DNA from: Dyella kyungheensis
Lineage (GTDB): Bacteria > Pseudomonadota > Gammaproteobacteria > Xanthomonadales > Rhodanobacteraceae
Direction: 5' to 3'
DNA length: 64,000 nt
Assembly: GCF_016905005.1 (NCBI RefSeq)
Contig: NZ_JADIKC010000007.1
Span: forward strand, 62,001-126,000
Shown here in pieces: positions 39,372-48,388 of this stretch. The notes beneath the pieces were generated by a model, which made no database searches, was not told the origin of the DNA, and was given only the letters and a program-made list of their open reading frames with translations. The translations under genes and the position numbers were made by a program. Within the stretch, counting starts at the first letter, position 1; each line of letters begins with the position of its first letter.

Positions 39372-39803
39372 ATGCTGCTTCACGGCCAGTGTCATTGCGG
39401 AAACATCGCTTACACGCTCGATTGGAAGCCCGATCCGACCGAGATTCCCGCCCGCGCCTGCGATTGTTCCTTCTGCACCAAGCACGGCGCGGTTTGGACG
39501 TCCGTTCCGGATGGCGATCTGCGCGTCACGGTGCGCAGGCCTGATCTACTCCACCGCTATGCCTTTGGCACCAGCACCGCGGATTTCCATATCTGCAGGG
39601 AATGCGGCGGCGTGCCGCTAGTGACGTGCACCGTCGACGGACACGTCTATGCGGTGGTCAACGTGAACACGTTCGACAACCTCGATCCCAGCCTGCTTCA
39701 ACACCGGCCGGCGAGTTTCAGCGAAGAAGACGTATCTTCGAAACTCGCACGACGACAGGCGAACTGGATCGCCAACGTGAGCATCGTCGAAGGCGAGGCC
39801 TGA
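39372..39803 (+). CDS. GFA family zinc enzyme (glutathione-dependent formaldehyde-activating type)
   Basis: 143 residues. Zinc-ligand cysteines are in GQCHCGNIAYTL, ACDCSFCTKHGAVW and CRECGGVPL, the Gfa/CENP-V pattern. Members bind glutathione adducts or related small molecules; many are uncharacterised, so formaldehyde metabolism is only one possibility. It starts 45 bp after yeiH on the same strand and converges with the DUF302 gene, whose stop directly abuts this one. Confidence 0.85.
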   Translation: MLLHGQCHCGNIAYTLDWKPDPTEIPARACDCSFCTKHGAVWTSVPDGDLRVTVRRPDLLHRYAFGTSTADFHICRECGGVPLVTCTVDGHVYAVVNVNTFDNLDPSLLQHRPASFSEEDVSSKLARRQANWIANVSIVEGEA

Positions 39804-40211
39804 TCAGGCGGACGGCTCCGCGGCGATTTGCTTCAGCAGGGCGATCGGACCGGCAAGATTCGCGGCCAGCGCCTCGGGCAATCCATGCCGCGCGATGATG
39901 TACTCCGGCGCGTTGCAGGCGATCCAACTGCCGCCCTGCCCGTCATCCCACACCAGCGCCTTCAGCGGCAGATCCAGGCCGACGCGCGGCTCCTGCTGCA
40001 TCAAGGGCGTGCCGCCCTTGGGATTGCCGAAGATCAACATCTGCTCGGCCGGCATGCTGAGTCCCGCGCGCGAGGCATCGCCACTGAAGTCGATCAGCGC
40101 GAACACGGTGATGCCGTGCGCATCCAGCGCCGCGCGGATCTTGCCGATGGTCGTGCTCACATCGAACGGCGAGCGGAACTGCACGATGCCGTGATCGGCC
40201 GGGCTGGACAT
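39804..40211 (-). CDS. DUF302 domain-containing protein
   Basis: 135 residues matching DUF302: TIGKIRAALDAHGITVFALID, LIFGNPKGGTPLMQ and DLPLKALVWDD. No signal peptide or cofactor motif. Function of the family is unknown. Convergent with the GFA gene, with the stop codons adjacent. Confidence 0.85.
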   Translation of the reverse strand: MSSPADHGIVQFRSPFDVSTTIGKIRAALDAHGITVFALIDFSGDASRAGLSMPAEQMLIFGNPKGGTPLMQQEPRVGLDLPLKALVWDDGQGGSWIACNAPEYIIARHGLPEALAANLAGPIALLKQIAAEPSA

Positions 40212-40275
40212 CGGAACGCCTCGTTGCTTGGGAGTGATCGACGAATCTTCGGTCCCGCCACGTTAATCCGACGCA

Positions 40276-40312
40276 TAAAAAAAGGCGCACCCCGGCCCAC
40301 ACCGGGATGCGC
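40276..40312 (-). terminator. intrinsic terminator of the SDR gene
   Basis: On the minus strand an AGGCGCATCCCGG arm, a short loop and CCGGGGTGCGCCT arm are followed by a T run (AAAAAAA on the plus strand at 40277-40283). It lies just past the SDR stop. Confidence 0.85.
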
Positions 40313-40333
40313 CTCGCAGGCCTGCGCGATGGA

Positions 40334-41080
40334 TCAGCGCATGCCGCCGCCGGCGTAGAGCTGCTCGCCGGTCAGCCAGTAGGAGTCGCTGGAAGCAAGG
40401 AAGGTCACGATGGAGGCGATGTCGTCCGGCTGGCCGATGCGGCCCAGCGGGGTCTGGGCAATGGCGCCCTGGTGGAAGTCCGAACCGATGAAGCCGGCCG
40501 CATGGGTGCCTTCGGTTTCGACCATGCCCGGGTTCACCGCATTGACGCGGATCTTGCGCGGGCCCAGCTCGCGCGACAGCACGCCGGTGATGGCGTCAAC
40601 CGCACCCTTGGTGCCCGTGTACACGGCGCTTTCCGGCGGCACGATGCGCGACACCAGCGAACCGATGTTGATCACGCTGCCACCGTCGTTCATGTGGCGC
40701 GCCGCTGCCTGGGTGGTCAGCAGCAGGCCGAGCACGTTGACGTTGAACTGCTTGTGGAAGTGTTCCTCGGTGATGGCGTCGAGCGCACCGAACTCGTACA
40801 CACCCGAGTTGTTCACCAGGATGTCCAGGCGACCGAAGTTCGACACGGCGGCGTCGGCCAGCGCCTTGGCCTCGGCGGCCTTGGAAACGTCGCCGCCCAC
40901 GGCAACGGCCTTGCCGCCGGCCTTGGTGATCTCGGCCACCACGGCGTCCGCGCCGGCCTTGCTGGAGGCGTAATTGACCACCACGGAGGCGCCTTCGGCG
41001 GCCAGCGCCTTGGCGATGGCGGCGCCAATGCCCTTGGATGCGCCAGTAACGACAGCCACTTTACCTTTGAGCTTGCTCAT
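40334..41080 (-). CDS. Short-chain dehydrogenase/reductase (3-oxoacyl-ACP reductase-like)
   Basis: 248 residues from the Met of MSKLKGKVAVVTGASKGIG; the longer frame to 41146 lies in the promoter region. Classical SDR motifs: TGASKGIG cofactor loop, NNSG, catalytic Ser, YTGTKGAVD (Tyr-x-x-x-Lys) and VNAVNPGMVETEGTHA. Closest in style to glucose-dehydrogenase/3-oxoacyl-ACP reductase types, but substrate is not evident. It is divergent from the ArsR-like gene, with a palindrome between them. Confidence 0.92.
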   Translation of the reverse strand: MSKLKGKVAVVTGASKGIGAAIAKALAAEGASVVVNYASSKAGADAVVAEITKAGGKAVAVGGDVSKAAEAKALADAAVSNFGRLDILVNNSGVYEFGALDAITEEHFHKQFNVNVLGLLLTTQAAARHMNDGGSVINIGSLVSRIVPPESAVYTGTKGAVDAITGVLSRELGPRKIRVNAVNPGMVETEGTHAAGFIGSDFHQGAIAQTPLGRIGQPDDIASIVTFLASSDSYWLTGEQLYAGGGMR

Positions 41081-41134
41081 GACAGACACCTGTTCAGGTT
41101 GGGAGGAGAAGCTGAGGGAGTTCTGAACTCCAAT

Positions 41135-41153
41135 AGTTCGTAACATACGAACT
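41135..41153. promoter_or_regulatory. palindromic operator candidate between SDR and ArsR-like genes
   Basis: AGTTCGT (41135-41141), 5-nt spacer, ACGAACT (41147-41153): perfect 7-bp arms, followed by further AACTTAAGAAC-type sequence. It lies in the 109-bp gap between the divergent SDR and repressor genes and is a likely binding site of the repressor. Confidence 0.65.
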
Positions 41154-41189
41154 TAAGAACTAAGTTTCAAGTGCTGCTAAAATGAACAT

Positions 41190-41567
41190 ATGAGGCCCCT
41201 GACCCACCCCTCGATCGACGACGTGACCGTGGAAGGCATCCTGCATGCCCTTTCCGATCCCGTGCGTGCGGCGATCTACTGGCAACTGTCCTGTGCGGAC
41301 AGCGCCAACAGCTGCTCGGTCTTCCTCAAGATCGAAGACCGCTGCATCCCCAAATCCACCCTGTCACAGCACTTCCGCGCCTTGCGCGAAGCAGGACTGA
41401 TCCGCAGCGAGCGCCGTGGCGTGGAGATGCTCAACACCACGCGGTGCGGTGAGATCGAGGAACGTTTCCCTGGGTTGCTTCCGGCGATCAAACACGCGCA
41501 AAGCATTCAGTGCGCAGCGCGCAAGCAAGAAATCGCAGCGAAGCCCGCTGAAGTCGTCGCGGGCTGA
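41190..41567 (+). CDS. ArsR-like winged-helix transcriptional regulator
   Basis: 125 residues. An ArsR-type winged helix: ILHALSDPVRAAIYWQLS, then KSTLSQHFRALREAGLIRSERRG as recognition helix and wing. No metal-binding CXC motif is seen in the usual alpha3 position; cysteines are in LSCADSANSCSVF and DRCIPKS, so redox or ligand sensing is possible. It is divergent from the SDR gene and probably represses it through the palindrome at 41135. Confidence 0.88.
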   Translation: MRPLTHPSIDDVTVEGILHALSDPVRAAIYWQLSCADSANSCSVFLKIEDRCIPKSTLSQHFRALREAGLIRSERRGVEMLNTTRCGEIEERFPGLLPAIKHAQSIQCAARKQEIAAKPAEVVAG

Positions 41568-41591
41568 TTTCGGCTGAGCCTCGGATCGTTT

Positions 41592-41652
41592 TGTGGGAGC
41601 GCACTTGTGCGCGACTGAGGCTGCCCCAGTCGCGCACAAGTGCGCTCTCACA
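41592..41652. repeat. REP-like inverted repeat, family A (copy 2)
   Basis: TGTGGGAGCGCACTTGTGCG and five more (41592-41616) pairs with 41628-41652, one mismatch. The centre is CACTTGTG instead of the CACCCTGTG of the other copies. It lies between the convergent ArsR-like gene and tsaB. Confidence 0.88.
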
Positions 41653-41658
41653 GTGACG

Positions 41659-42348
41659 TCAGGCCTTGCCCTGCTCCACGAGAGTCAGCGCTACCTTGTC
41701 GCGCAGATACACCGGCAAGGCATGCTCGGGGGCACCTGCATTTCCCGCGGCAAACTCGCGAGCGGCGAGTTCAGCCACATGGCGCGCCTGCGGATAGCGC
41801 GCACCCTCGGCTGACCGCAATTCGCCGGTGAGATGGGGACGCAACACATCCGCATACGTGCTCCAGCCCGAACCGACCACATGCCATGCGGGCGAAGGTG
41901 ACAACGCCAACGCAGCGGGCAGGCAGACGCGTTCGTCGTCCAGCGTGATCAGTCCGCCGTTGTCGTCGCGCCGGTAGCTTGCGGCGTAGATCTCGCCCAT
42001 GCGCGCGTCGATCACCGCGAGGATGGTGGCGTCGTCTTCCGGGGCTTCCAGGGCCAGTGCGGCAAGCGAGGACACCGTCACCACCGGCACATCGAGCGCC
42101 AGCGCCATGCCTTGCGCCAGCGAGATGCCGAGACGCACCCCGGTGAACGCACCCGGGCCGCGGCCCACGGCGATCCCATCGAGGGCATGGCGACCCAGGC
42201 CGGCTTCGGCCAGCAAGGCGTCGGCCATGGGCAGGACCAGCTCGGCGTGGCGGCGCGGCGCAATTTCGCTGCGTGCGATCACCTGGTCGCCGTGGACGAG
42301 AGCGACGGAGCAGGCTTCGGTGGAGGTTTCGATGGCTAGCAGGTTCAT
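41659..42348 (-). CDS. tsaB: tRNA threonylcarbamoyladenosine biosynthesis protein TsaB
   Basis: 229 residues, normal length. It acts with TsaD and TsaE in t6A modification of tRNA. ASKHA-fold motifs: MNLLAIETSTEACSVAL, HAELVLPMADALLAEA, DGIAVGRGPGAFTGVRLGIS and GIAQGMAL. The start overlaps the stop of creD (ATGA), so it follows that gene in one transcript. Confidence 0.95.
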   Translation of the reverse strand: MNLLAIETSTEACSVALVHGDQVIARSEIAPRRHAELVLPMADALLAEAGLGRHALDGIAVGRGPGAFTGVRLGISLAQGMALALDVPVVTVSSLAALALEAPEDDATILAVIDARMGEIYAASYRRDDNGGLITLDDERVCLPAALALSPSPAWHVVGSGWSTYADVLRPHLTGELRSAEGARYPQARHVAELAAREFAAGNAGAPEHALPVYLRDKVALTLVEQGKA

Positions 42349-43688
42349 GGCTGCTCCATGATAGCCGGGCCGGTCGCGGCAGGCATGCTGGCGTACCAGT
42401 CGATGCGGCGGGTGAGGTACATCAGCAGGGCCACGGTGAGCACCAGCACGATGGCGCCGATCAGCAAGGCGTATTCCTCCGCCGCGAGCACCACGTAAAG
42501 CATGGCGTAGACCAGCGCCAGCGAGGCCCCCAGCAGCAGCCCTGCCCGCCGCGCACCCAACACCGCCATCGCATAGCCGCCGACGATCGCCACCACCGAA
42601 GCGGCCGCCACGCTGTAGGCAAGACCAAAGCCCAGTTGCTCGGACAGCGCCAGCAGCAGCACATAGAACGAGGTGAGCGCAGCGCCCACCAGCAGGTATT
42701 GCACGGGATGTACGCGCAGCCGCTTGAGCACCTCGAACAGGAAGAACGCCACGAATGTCATGGTGACGAACAGCAATCCGTATTTGCCCGCCCGCACATT
42801 GCGCTGATAGACATCCACTGGCTGGAACAAGGCCACGCCGAACGCGGCGTCATGCACGGCGGCGTCGATGCGTGCATCGCTCGCGTGCCACGACTGGCCG
42901 AACTTCCGGTTGAGATCCAGCATGTGCCAACGCGCCGAAAAACCCTGCGCATTCACGCTGCGCTCCAGCGGCAAAGCCGCACCGATGAAACTCGGGTCGG
43001 GCCATGGCGCGCGCATGTTCACTTCCATGCTGCGCGCCAGCGGCAACAGCTGCAGGGATTGCGTCCCCGCCAGGTGCAGCTTCACTGAAAATTCGATGGG
43101 CTGGCCATTGAGCGCCGCCAGATCGAGCGGCACGACCACAGTGGAAGACGAGCCGCCGAACGTCATCGCGGACGATTCGAAGCGTTGCGGCTTGCCGTTG
43201 ACCTGCAACTCGCTCACGTCCTGCAAACCGCGCAGATCGCCTACCACCAGCCGCAGTTCCGCCTTGCCATCCTGCCAGGTGGCGGTATCCAGCTGTCGCC
43301 GCTGCGCGATGTCCTGCGCAGCGAATCGACCGTGCAATTCCACCGTCGAAGCGAACACGGGCGCTTCGTAGATGCCGTAGCGGCGCTTGTCCACCGACAT
43401 GCCGATGCTCATGGCGGCCGTGTCGGGCAGCAGCAGCGTGGTATCGGCCACATCGCGCAGCTCGCCGCCGGTCGTTGCGATCTTCTCCTGCGTCGGCACC
43501 GCCAGCACGAGGCCACCGAGCACCTGCTCGCCGCCCCAGCCCTGCGCGATCTGCTCGATGGCCGCCTGCCGCATGCCCTGCCGCTCTTCCACCAGCGACT
43601 GCACCTTCCACAACGGCAACAACATGAGCAGCGCCAGCAGGCCCACGCCAAGTACCTTGGCGGTCCAGCCCTTCATCCAGTGTCCCAT
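42345..43688 (-). CDS. creD: Inner membrane protein CreD-like
   Basis: 447 residues. One N-terminal helix (VLGVGLLALLMLLPLWKVQ), a large periplasmic region (about 40-300; SVDKRRYGIYEAPVF typical of CreD) and a C-terminal membrane domain of several helices (YGLLFVTMTFVAFFLFEVL, YLLVGAALTSFYVLLLAL). In E. coli CreD belongs to the CreBC regulon and affects envelope stress and beta-lactam response; no creBC genes lie nearby here. It overlaps tsaB by 4 nt. Confidence 0.92.
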   Translation of the reverse strand: MGHWMKGWTAKVLGVGLLALLMLLPLWKVQSLVEERQGMRQAAIEQIAQGWGGEQVLGGLVLAVPTQEKIATTGGELRDVADTTLLLPDTAAMSIGMSVDKRRYGIYEAPVFASTVELHGRFAAQDIAQRRQLDTATWQDGKAELRLVVGDLRGLQDVSELQVNGKPQRFESSAMTFGGSSSTVVVPLDLAALNGQPIEFSVKLHLAGTQSLQLLPLARSMEVNMRAPWPDPSFIGAALPLERSVNAQGFSARWHMLDLNRKFGQSWHASDARIDAAVHDAAFGVALFQPVDVYQRNVRAGKYGLLFVTMTFVAFFLFEVLKRLRVHPVQYLLVGAALTSFYVLLLALSEQLGFGLAYSVAAASVVAIVGGYAMAVLGARRAGLLLGASLALVYAMLYVVLAAEEYALLIGAIVLVLTVALLMYLTRRIDWYASMPAATGPAIMEQP

Positions 43689-43872
43689 GGCTCAATCCCT
43701 TGTCTCGGAGCCTGCAGGAAAACAGGCGCGGGGGCGAACCTTCGGGCGAGTTGCTGCCGACTCGCATGCGACTTGTGGCGGAACCATGGCGCAACTCATT
43801 ACTCCGCAGGTAATCGCTTGCGTGCCTCGTACGCCGCACTCTGTTCCCACACCCACCTACGAGGAACACGCC

Positions 43873-44244
43873 ATGACCACCCACGCCCACGCACTCGCCG
43901 AACGCTACATCGCCAGCTGGAACGAGACCGATGCCCTGCGTCGTCGCAGCCTGATCGAAGACGTCTATGCCGAACACGCGCGCTACACCGATCCGATGGT
44001 CGATGCGAAGGGCTGGGAAGCGATCGACGCCACCGTGTCGGCCGTACAGGCGATGTTCCCCGGCCACCGCTTCGCACTCGCCGGTGTGGTCGATGCGCAT
44101 CACGACACGCTGCGATTCCAGTGGCATCTCGCCTCGCCGGGCGCAGCCGAACCGCTGGTGATCGGTTTCGACGTCGCTTCGCTGCAGGAAGGACGCATCG
44201 GCCAGGTGTTCGGCTTCCTCGACAAGGTGCCGCAAATGGCCTGA
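43873..44244 (+). CDS. NTF2-like (SnoaL-type) protein
   Basis: 123 residues from ATG 43873 with GAGGAA upstream. NTF2-like cone fold: ALAERYIASWNETDALRRR, VYAEHARYTDPMVDAKGWEAI and GQVFGFLDK. Members are isomerases, hydrolases or lipid/small-molecule binders; nothing shows the substrate. A hairpin at 44249-44280 follows, then the XRE regulator gene. Confidence 0.85.
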   Translation: MTTHAHALAERYIASWNETDALRRRSLIEDVYAEHARYTDPMVDAKGWEAIDATVSAVQAMFPGHRFALAGVVDAHHDTLRFQWHLASPGAAEPLVIGFDVASLQEGRIGQVFGFLDKVPQMA

Positions 44245-44248
44245 CGGC

Positions 44249-44281
44249 CATGGCCGGACGGCACCCCGCCGTCCGGCATGG
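44249..44281 (+). terminator. hairpin after the NTF2-like gene
   Basis: A GCCGGACGG (44253-44261) arm pairs with CCGTCCGGC (44269-44277), extended by CATG on either side. No T run; possible terminator. Confidence 0.5.
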
Positions 44282-44332
44282 GCCTACCATCCATCCTCGT
44301 GGGAACATCGCTCCCTCGAGGTACCCACGGAG

Positions 44333-45169
44333 ATGCACATGAGCGCCACGGCTTCCGCCCTCTCCCCGTCCGCCGCTCGTCCGGTCGGCGATCTCTTGCG
44401 CGAGTGGCGGCGTCATCGACGGCTCAGCCAGCTCGATCTGGCCAGCGGCGCGGAGGTTTCCACGCGCCATTTGAGCTTCATGGAATCGGGACGCTCGCAG
44501 CCCAGTCGCGACATGATCCTGCGGTTGGCCGAATACCTGGATATTCCCTTGCGCGAACGCAACCAACTGCTCGTGACGGCAGGATTTGCGCCGGTCTACC
44601 GCGAACGGACGTTCGACGATCCGGCGTTTGCCGCGGTGCTCGGTTCGATCCGTCTGCTGTTGAAGGGATTGGAGCCCTATCCCGCGCTTGCCGTCGATCG
44701 GCACTGGAACCTGATCGAAAGCAACCAGGCCACGCAACGCATGCTGGCGGGACTGGTACCGCAATGGCTCAAACCGCCGATCAACGTGCTGCGCCTGAGC
44801 CTGCATCCCGAAGGGCTGGCGCCGCATATCCGCAATCTGCCGGTGTGGCGGGCGCATCTGCTCGATCGCCTGCGTCGCCAGATCGATGCCACGCACGACC
44901 CGCAACTGGTCGCCCTGCTACAGGAGTTGCGCAGCTATCCCGGCAATGATGCCGAGGGGCACGGCGTGGTCAGCGGCGATATCGCCGTACCGATGGAACT
45001 GGCGCTCGGCGATATCACGCTGTCGATGCTGAGTACCACCACGGTGTTCGGCACGCCGATGGACGTCACACTGGCCGAACTGGCCCTGGAAGCGTTCGTG
45101 CCCGCCGACGAAGCGACCGCCAGCCATCTGCGCGACATGGCCGCCAGCGCCGCCGGAACGAACGCGTAA
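44333..45169 (+). CDS. XRE-family regulator with MmyB-like ligand domain
   Basis: 278 residues. HTH at about 18-75 (GDLLREWRRHRRLSQLDLA, VSTRHLSFMESGRSQPSRDM), then the MmyB-like PAS-type domain (NQLLVTAGFAPVYRER, YPALAVDRHWNLIESN, NVLRLSLHPEGLAPHI). Such regulators in actinobacteria and proteobacteria bind fatty acids or other small ligands and usually control a neighbouring enzyme; the NTF2-like gene 88 bp upstream is a candidate target. An alternative start is 6 nt later. Confidence 0.88.
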   Translation: MHMSATASALSPSAARPVGDLLREWRRHRRLSQLDLASGAEVSTRHLSFMESGRSQPSRDMILRLAEYLDIPLRERNQLLVTAGFAPVYRERTFDDPAFAAVLGSIRLLLKGLEPYPALAVDRHWNLIESNQATQRMLAGLVPQWLKPPINVLRLSLHPEGLAPHIRNLPVWRAHLLDRLRRQIDATHDPQLVALLQELRSYPGNDAEGHGVVSGDIAVPMELALGDITLSMLSTTTVFGTPMDVTLAELALEAFVPADEATASHLRDMAASAAGTNA

Positions 45170-45171
45170 GC

Positions 45172-45540
45172 TCAGCCCGGCGGCTGCCACAGTTCGATGC
45201 GCGTGCCTTCCGGATCCATGATCCAGCTGAAGCGACCAAATTCGCTCTCTTCGATGCGGCCGTCGACGTCCACGCCGTCCGCCTTCAACTGCGCGAGCAA
45301 GCCATCCAGATCGTCCACGCGAAAGTTGAGCATGTAAGGCTGGCTGCTGGGCGCGAAATAGGTGGTGTCAGCGGCGAATGGCGTCCACACGATATAACCC
45401 GGACGCGACGCGTCGTCCTCGAAACGCGCCCCGCCCCAGTCTTCCAGCGGAAAGCCCAGATGCCGCGCATACCACTCGCCCAGTGCTGCCGGATCGCGCG
45501 CCTTGAAGAAGATGCCGCCAAAACCGGTGACCTTGGCCAT
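45172..45540 (-). CDS. VOC superfamily protein (glyoxalase/bleomycin-resistance type)
   Basis: 122 residues: a VOC beta-alpha-beta-beta-beta repeat with GGIFFKARDPAALGEWYARHLG at the start and MLNFRVDDLDGLLAQLKADG followed by SWIMDPEGTRIELWQP. Metal-ligand positions are partly kept (His is missing from the first strand, Glu present near the end). Function not assigned. It converges with the XRE gene. Confidence 0.88.
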   Translation of the reverse strand: MAKVTGFGGIFFKARDPAALGEWYARHLGFPLEDWGGARFEDDASRPGYIVWTPFAADTTYFAPSSQPYMLNFRVDDLDGLLAQLKADGVDVDGRIEESEFGRFSWIMDPEGTRIELWQPPG

Positions 45541-45634
45541 GTCCGAATCCTCGTTGGAGTGACTGCGCTTATCGTTGTGCGTCCAGCGAGCAGAATCCAG
45601 TGCCGTGGGCCACGCAGAACCAGCTCATTTCCCT

Positions 45635-45772
45635 CACCGTCATTCCGGCGCAGGCCGGAATCCAGCAGCCGTGCGTTGGGTTGTTGCGGGGGCATATCCA
45701 GAGCGTCTTTTGCTCCGCCTAGATAACTGGGCGCATTCGCTACTGGATTCCGGCCTGCAGCGGAATGACGGG
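45635..45772. repeat. REP-like inverted pair, family B (copy 2)
   Basis: The left arm starts CCGTCATTCCGGCGCAGGCC at 45637 and runs to AATCCAGCAG; the right arm 45741-45772 is its inverted copy (TACTGGATTCCGGCCTGCAG and on). Separation is about 70 bp. It fills most of the gap between the VOC and DinG/YoaA genes. Confidence 0.85.
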
Positions 45773-45810
45773 CGAGAAACGCATGTTTAGGCAAGATCTA
45801 CATCGCACGC

Positions 45811-47745
45811 TCACGCCGGTGCGGACACTTCATCGTCGAAGAACGCCTTCACCTGCGCCAGTTCCTTGGTGCGAGGCATGGCGGGAAGGCTGTTGAGGAA
45901 CAGCCGTCCATAGCCCTTGCTGGTGAGGCGCGGATCGCACAACACAAGCACACCGCGATCGTGCACGTCGCGAATCAACCGGCCCGCGCCCTGCTTGAGC
46001 GCAATCACCGCACTGGGCACCTGCCAGCCCATGAAGGGATTGATGCCGGCCTGCTCCAGCGCTTCGAGGCGCGCCTGCAGCACGGGATCGTCCGGCGAAG
46101 CGAACGGCAGCTTGTCGATCACCACCACGCTCAACGCTTCGCCCGCCACGTCGACGCCTTCCCAGAAACTGGCAGCGCCCAGCAACACGCCGTGACCGCT
46201 GTGGCGGAAATCCTCCAGCAGTTGGTGGCGTGGTGCCGAACCCTGCACGAACAAAGGCCAGGGCACCCGCTCGTGCAGCAATTCGGCCGCGCGGCGCAAG
46301 GCACGGTGCGAGGTGAACAGCAGGAAGGCGCGTCCGTGCGAGGCGTGCAGCACCGGCAACACGGCCTCGATCACGCGGTCGGTGTAGTCGCGGGCGGAAG
46401 GATCCGGCAGTCCTGCGGGCAGATAGCACAGCGCCTGCTTCTCATAGTCGAACGGGCTTTCCACATGCAGGGTCTGCGGGTCTTCCAGACCCAGCTGGCG
46501 CGCAAAGTGATCGAAGCTGGACGACACCGACAACGTGGCCGAGGTGTAGATCCACGCCGCCTGGGTCTGTTCCCGCATGGCTCGCAAGGGCGCAGCCAGA
46601 TCGAGCGGCGTGGCATGCAGGGCAAAACCACGGGGAAACAGTTCGTACCAGCGCACGTCGCGTTCGCTTTCGCGCTCGGCGATGCGATCGAGGCGCTCGC
46701 TCATCAAGGCGGCACGTTCATGCGCATTGGCGAAACCGCGCGAGCGCTCCGCTTGTGACGCCAGTACGTCGGTCAATGCCGCCAGCACGTCGCGTAGCGC
46801 ATGCAAGGCATCGCCGATCTCGTGCTTGGCCTCCATCTGATGGAACGGCCCTCGCTCCGGCAACACGTCCATCGCCAGTCGCAGTCTGCGCACGGCATCC
46901 TGCACCGCTTCGGCCGGCTCCAGCACCAGGCCAATCGCACCCGTGACACCATTGCATTCGCTCAGGCTGTCCTGCGCCAGATCCGACAGCTGGCGCGCAC
47001 TGATGCTCTGCGAGAAAAACTGGCCGGCAAGCTCGGGAATCTGGTGTGCTTCGTCGAGGATGAACGCGTTCGCGCCCGGCAGGATTTCGCCGAAACCTTC
47101 CTGCTTGAGCGCCAGATCGGCGAACAGCAGGTAATGGTTGACCACCACCAGGTCGGCTTCCTGCGCTTCGCGCCGCGCCTTGATCACGTGGCAGTCGTCG
47201 TAGAACGGACACTCCACGCCCAGGCAGTTTTCCGGCGTCGAAGTGACGCGCGGCCACAGTGGCGATTCCTCCGGCACCTCCGCCAGCTCCATGCGGTCGC
47301 CGCGCCGTGTTCGCGCCGACCAGGCACGGACGGCCGCCAGTTGCGACGCCTGCGCGCGATCGAAAGTGGCACCCTCGCGCACGGTCTGGTCGAGACGATA
47401 CAGGCACAGGTAGTTCGACCGCCCCTTCAGCAACGCCGTCTTGAGGCGGGCGCCCAGCACCGAGCGCACGCGCGGGAGGTCGCGGAAATACAGCTGGTCC
47501 TGCAGCGCCTTGGTGCCGGTGGACACGATCACGCGCTCCCCCGAGAGCAACGCCGGCACCAGATAGGCGAACGTCTTGCCGGTGCCGGTGCCGGCCTCCG
47601 CAATCAGCGTCTCGCGCTCGGCGATGGCGTGCTGCACCGCGCGCGCCATCGCCTGCTGGGCGGCGCGCGGGGCGAAATTGGGTAGCTCGCGAGCGAAGGG
47701 GCCTTCCGTGCCCAGCAGCGCGGCAACGTCCTCGTGATCAATCAT
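45811..47745 (-). CDS. ATP-dependent DNA helicase, DinG/YoaA type
   Basis: 644 residues from the Met of MIDHEDVAALLG; the reading from 47862 adds 39 unmatched residues. XPD-like SF2 helicase: Walker A EAGTGTGKT (about residue 50), four cysteines in YLCLYR and NCLGVECPFYDDC that would bind an Fe-S cluster, DEAH box ILDEAHQ, then motif VI in GAGRLIRDVHDRG. The length suits YoaA better than DinG. It unwinds DNA with 5'-3' polarity in repair or R-loop processing. Confidence 0.93.
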   Translation of the reverse strand: MIDHEDVAALLGTEGPFARELPNFAPRAAQQAMARAVQHAIAERETLIAEAGTGTGKTFAYLVPALLSGERVIVSTGTKALQDQLYFRDLPRVRSVLGARLKTALLKGRSNYLCLYRLDQTVREGATFDRAQASQLAAVRAWSARTRRGDRMELAEVPEESPLWPRVTSTPENCLGVECPFYDDCHVIKARREAQEADLVVVNHYLLFADLALKQEGFGEILPGANAFILDEAHQIPELAGQFFSQSISARQLSDLAQDSLSECNGVTGAIGLVLEPAEAVQDAVRRLRLAMDVLPERGPFHQMEAKHEIGDALHALRDVLAALTDVLASQAERSRGFANAHERAALMSERLDRIAERESERDVRWYELFPRGFALHATPLDLAAPLRAMREQTQAAWIYTSATLSVSSSFDHFARQLGLEDPQTLHVESPFDYEKQALCYLPAGLPDPSARDYTDRVIEAVLPVLHASHGRAFLLFTSHRALRRAAELLHERVPWPLFVQGSAPRHQLLEDFRHSGHGVLLGAASFWEGVDVAGEALSVVVIDKLPFASPDDPVLQARLEALEQAGINPFMGWQVPSAVIALKQGAGRLIRDVHDRGVLVLCDPRLTSKGYGRLFLNSLPAMPRTKELAQVKAFFDDEVSAPA

Positions 47746-47821
47746 CGGCCAAGTATCGCCGACCTGAGCCGCGGCTGCGAATGTTCTAGACTGCCGGCAT
47801 TCCCAGCCGTGGAGTTGCGCC

Positions 47822-48202
47822 ATGTCCTCACGGATCACCGGCATCGGCCAGATCGCCATCACCGTCAGCGACGTCGATACAGCGCTGTCGTTCTATCGCG
47901 ACATCCTGGAACTGCCGTTCCTGTTTCGGCCCGCCACGAATCTGGCCTTCCTGGATGCCGGCGGCGTGCGGCTGATGCTGTCCACGCCGCAAGGACATGG
48001 CAGCGTGGGTGGCAATTCCATTCTCTACTTCACGGTCGGCGACATCGAGCACACGTTCCGCGCACTGCTCGATCATGGCGCGGTGGGCGAACGCGAGCCG
48101 CAGGCGACGGCGGAGCTATCGGATCACACCTTGTGGCTGGCCTTCCTGCGCGACCCGGACGGGAATCTGGTGGGCCTGATGGAAGAACGCGCCAGGGCCT
48201 GA
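47822..48202 (+). CDS. VOC superfamily protein
   Basis: 126 residues. VOC pattern: GIGQIAITVSDVDTALSFYRD, LAFLDAGGVRLMLSTP, SILYFTVGDIEHTF and LWLAFLRDPDGNLVGLMEE. The late DPDGN motif with Glu at the end resembles glyoxalase-like metal sites. Divergent from the DinG/YoaA gene, 76 bp apart. Substrate unknown. Confidence 0.88.
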   Translation: MSSRITGIGQIAITVSDVDTALSFYRDILELPFLFRPATNLAFLDAGGVRLMLSTPQGHGSVGGNSILYFTVGDIEHTFRALLDHGAVGEREPQATAELSDHTLWLAFLRDPDGNLVGLMEERARA

Positions 48203-48217
48203 GCCTGCCACCGGATG

Positions 48218-48242
48218 CACGCCAAATGTTCCTGGCGTGCAC
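48218..48242 (+). terminator. hairpin after the VOC gene
   Basis: TGCACGCCA, AATGTTCC loop, TGGCGTGCA: a perfect 9-bp stem 16 nt after the stop codon. No T run. Confidence 0.55.
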
Positions 48243-48388
48243 CGCCCGTGCGGATCCGGCTTGCTTCCTCAATGAGACGCGATCGGGGTGACGCTTCATC
48301 GAGGCGTGCTCCCAAGGGCTGGGAGCGACTCCACTCACCGACGCTTGCGTTTCGACCGACAAGGCGCCAGCGCTTCAACAGCGAAGAT

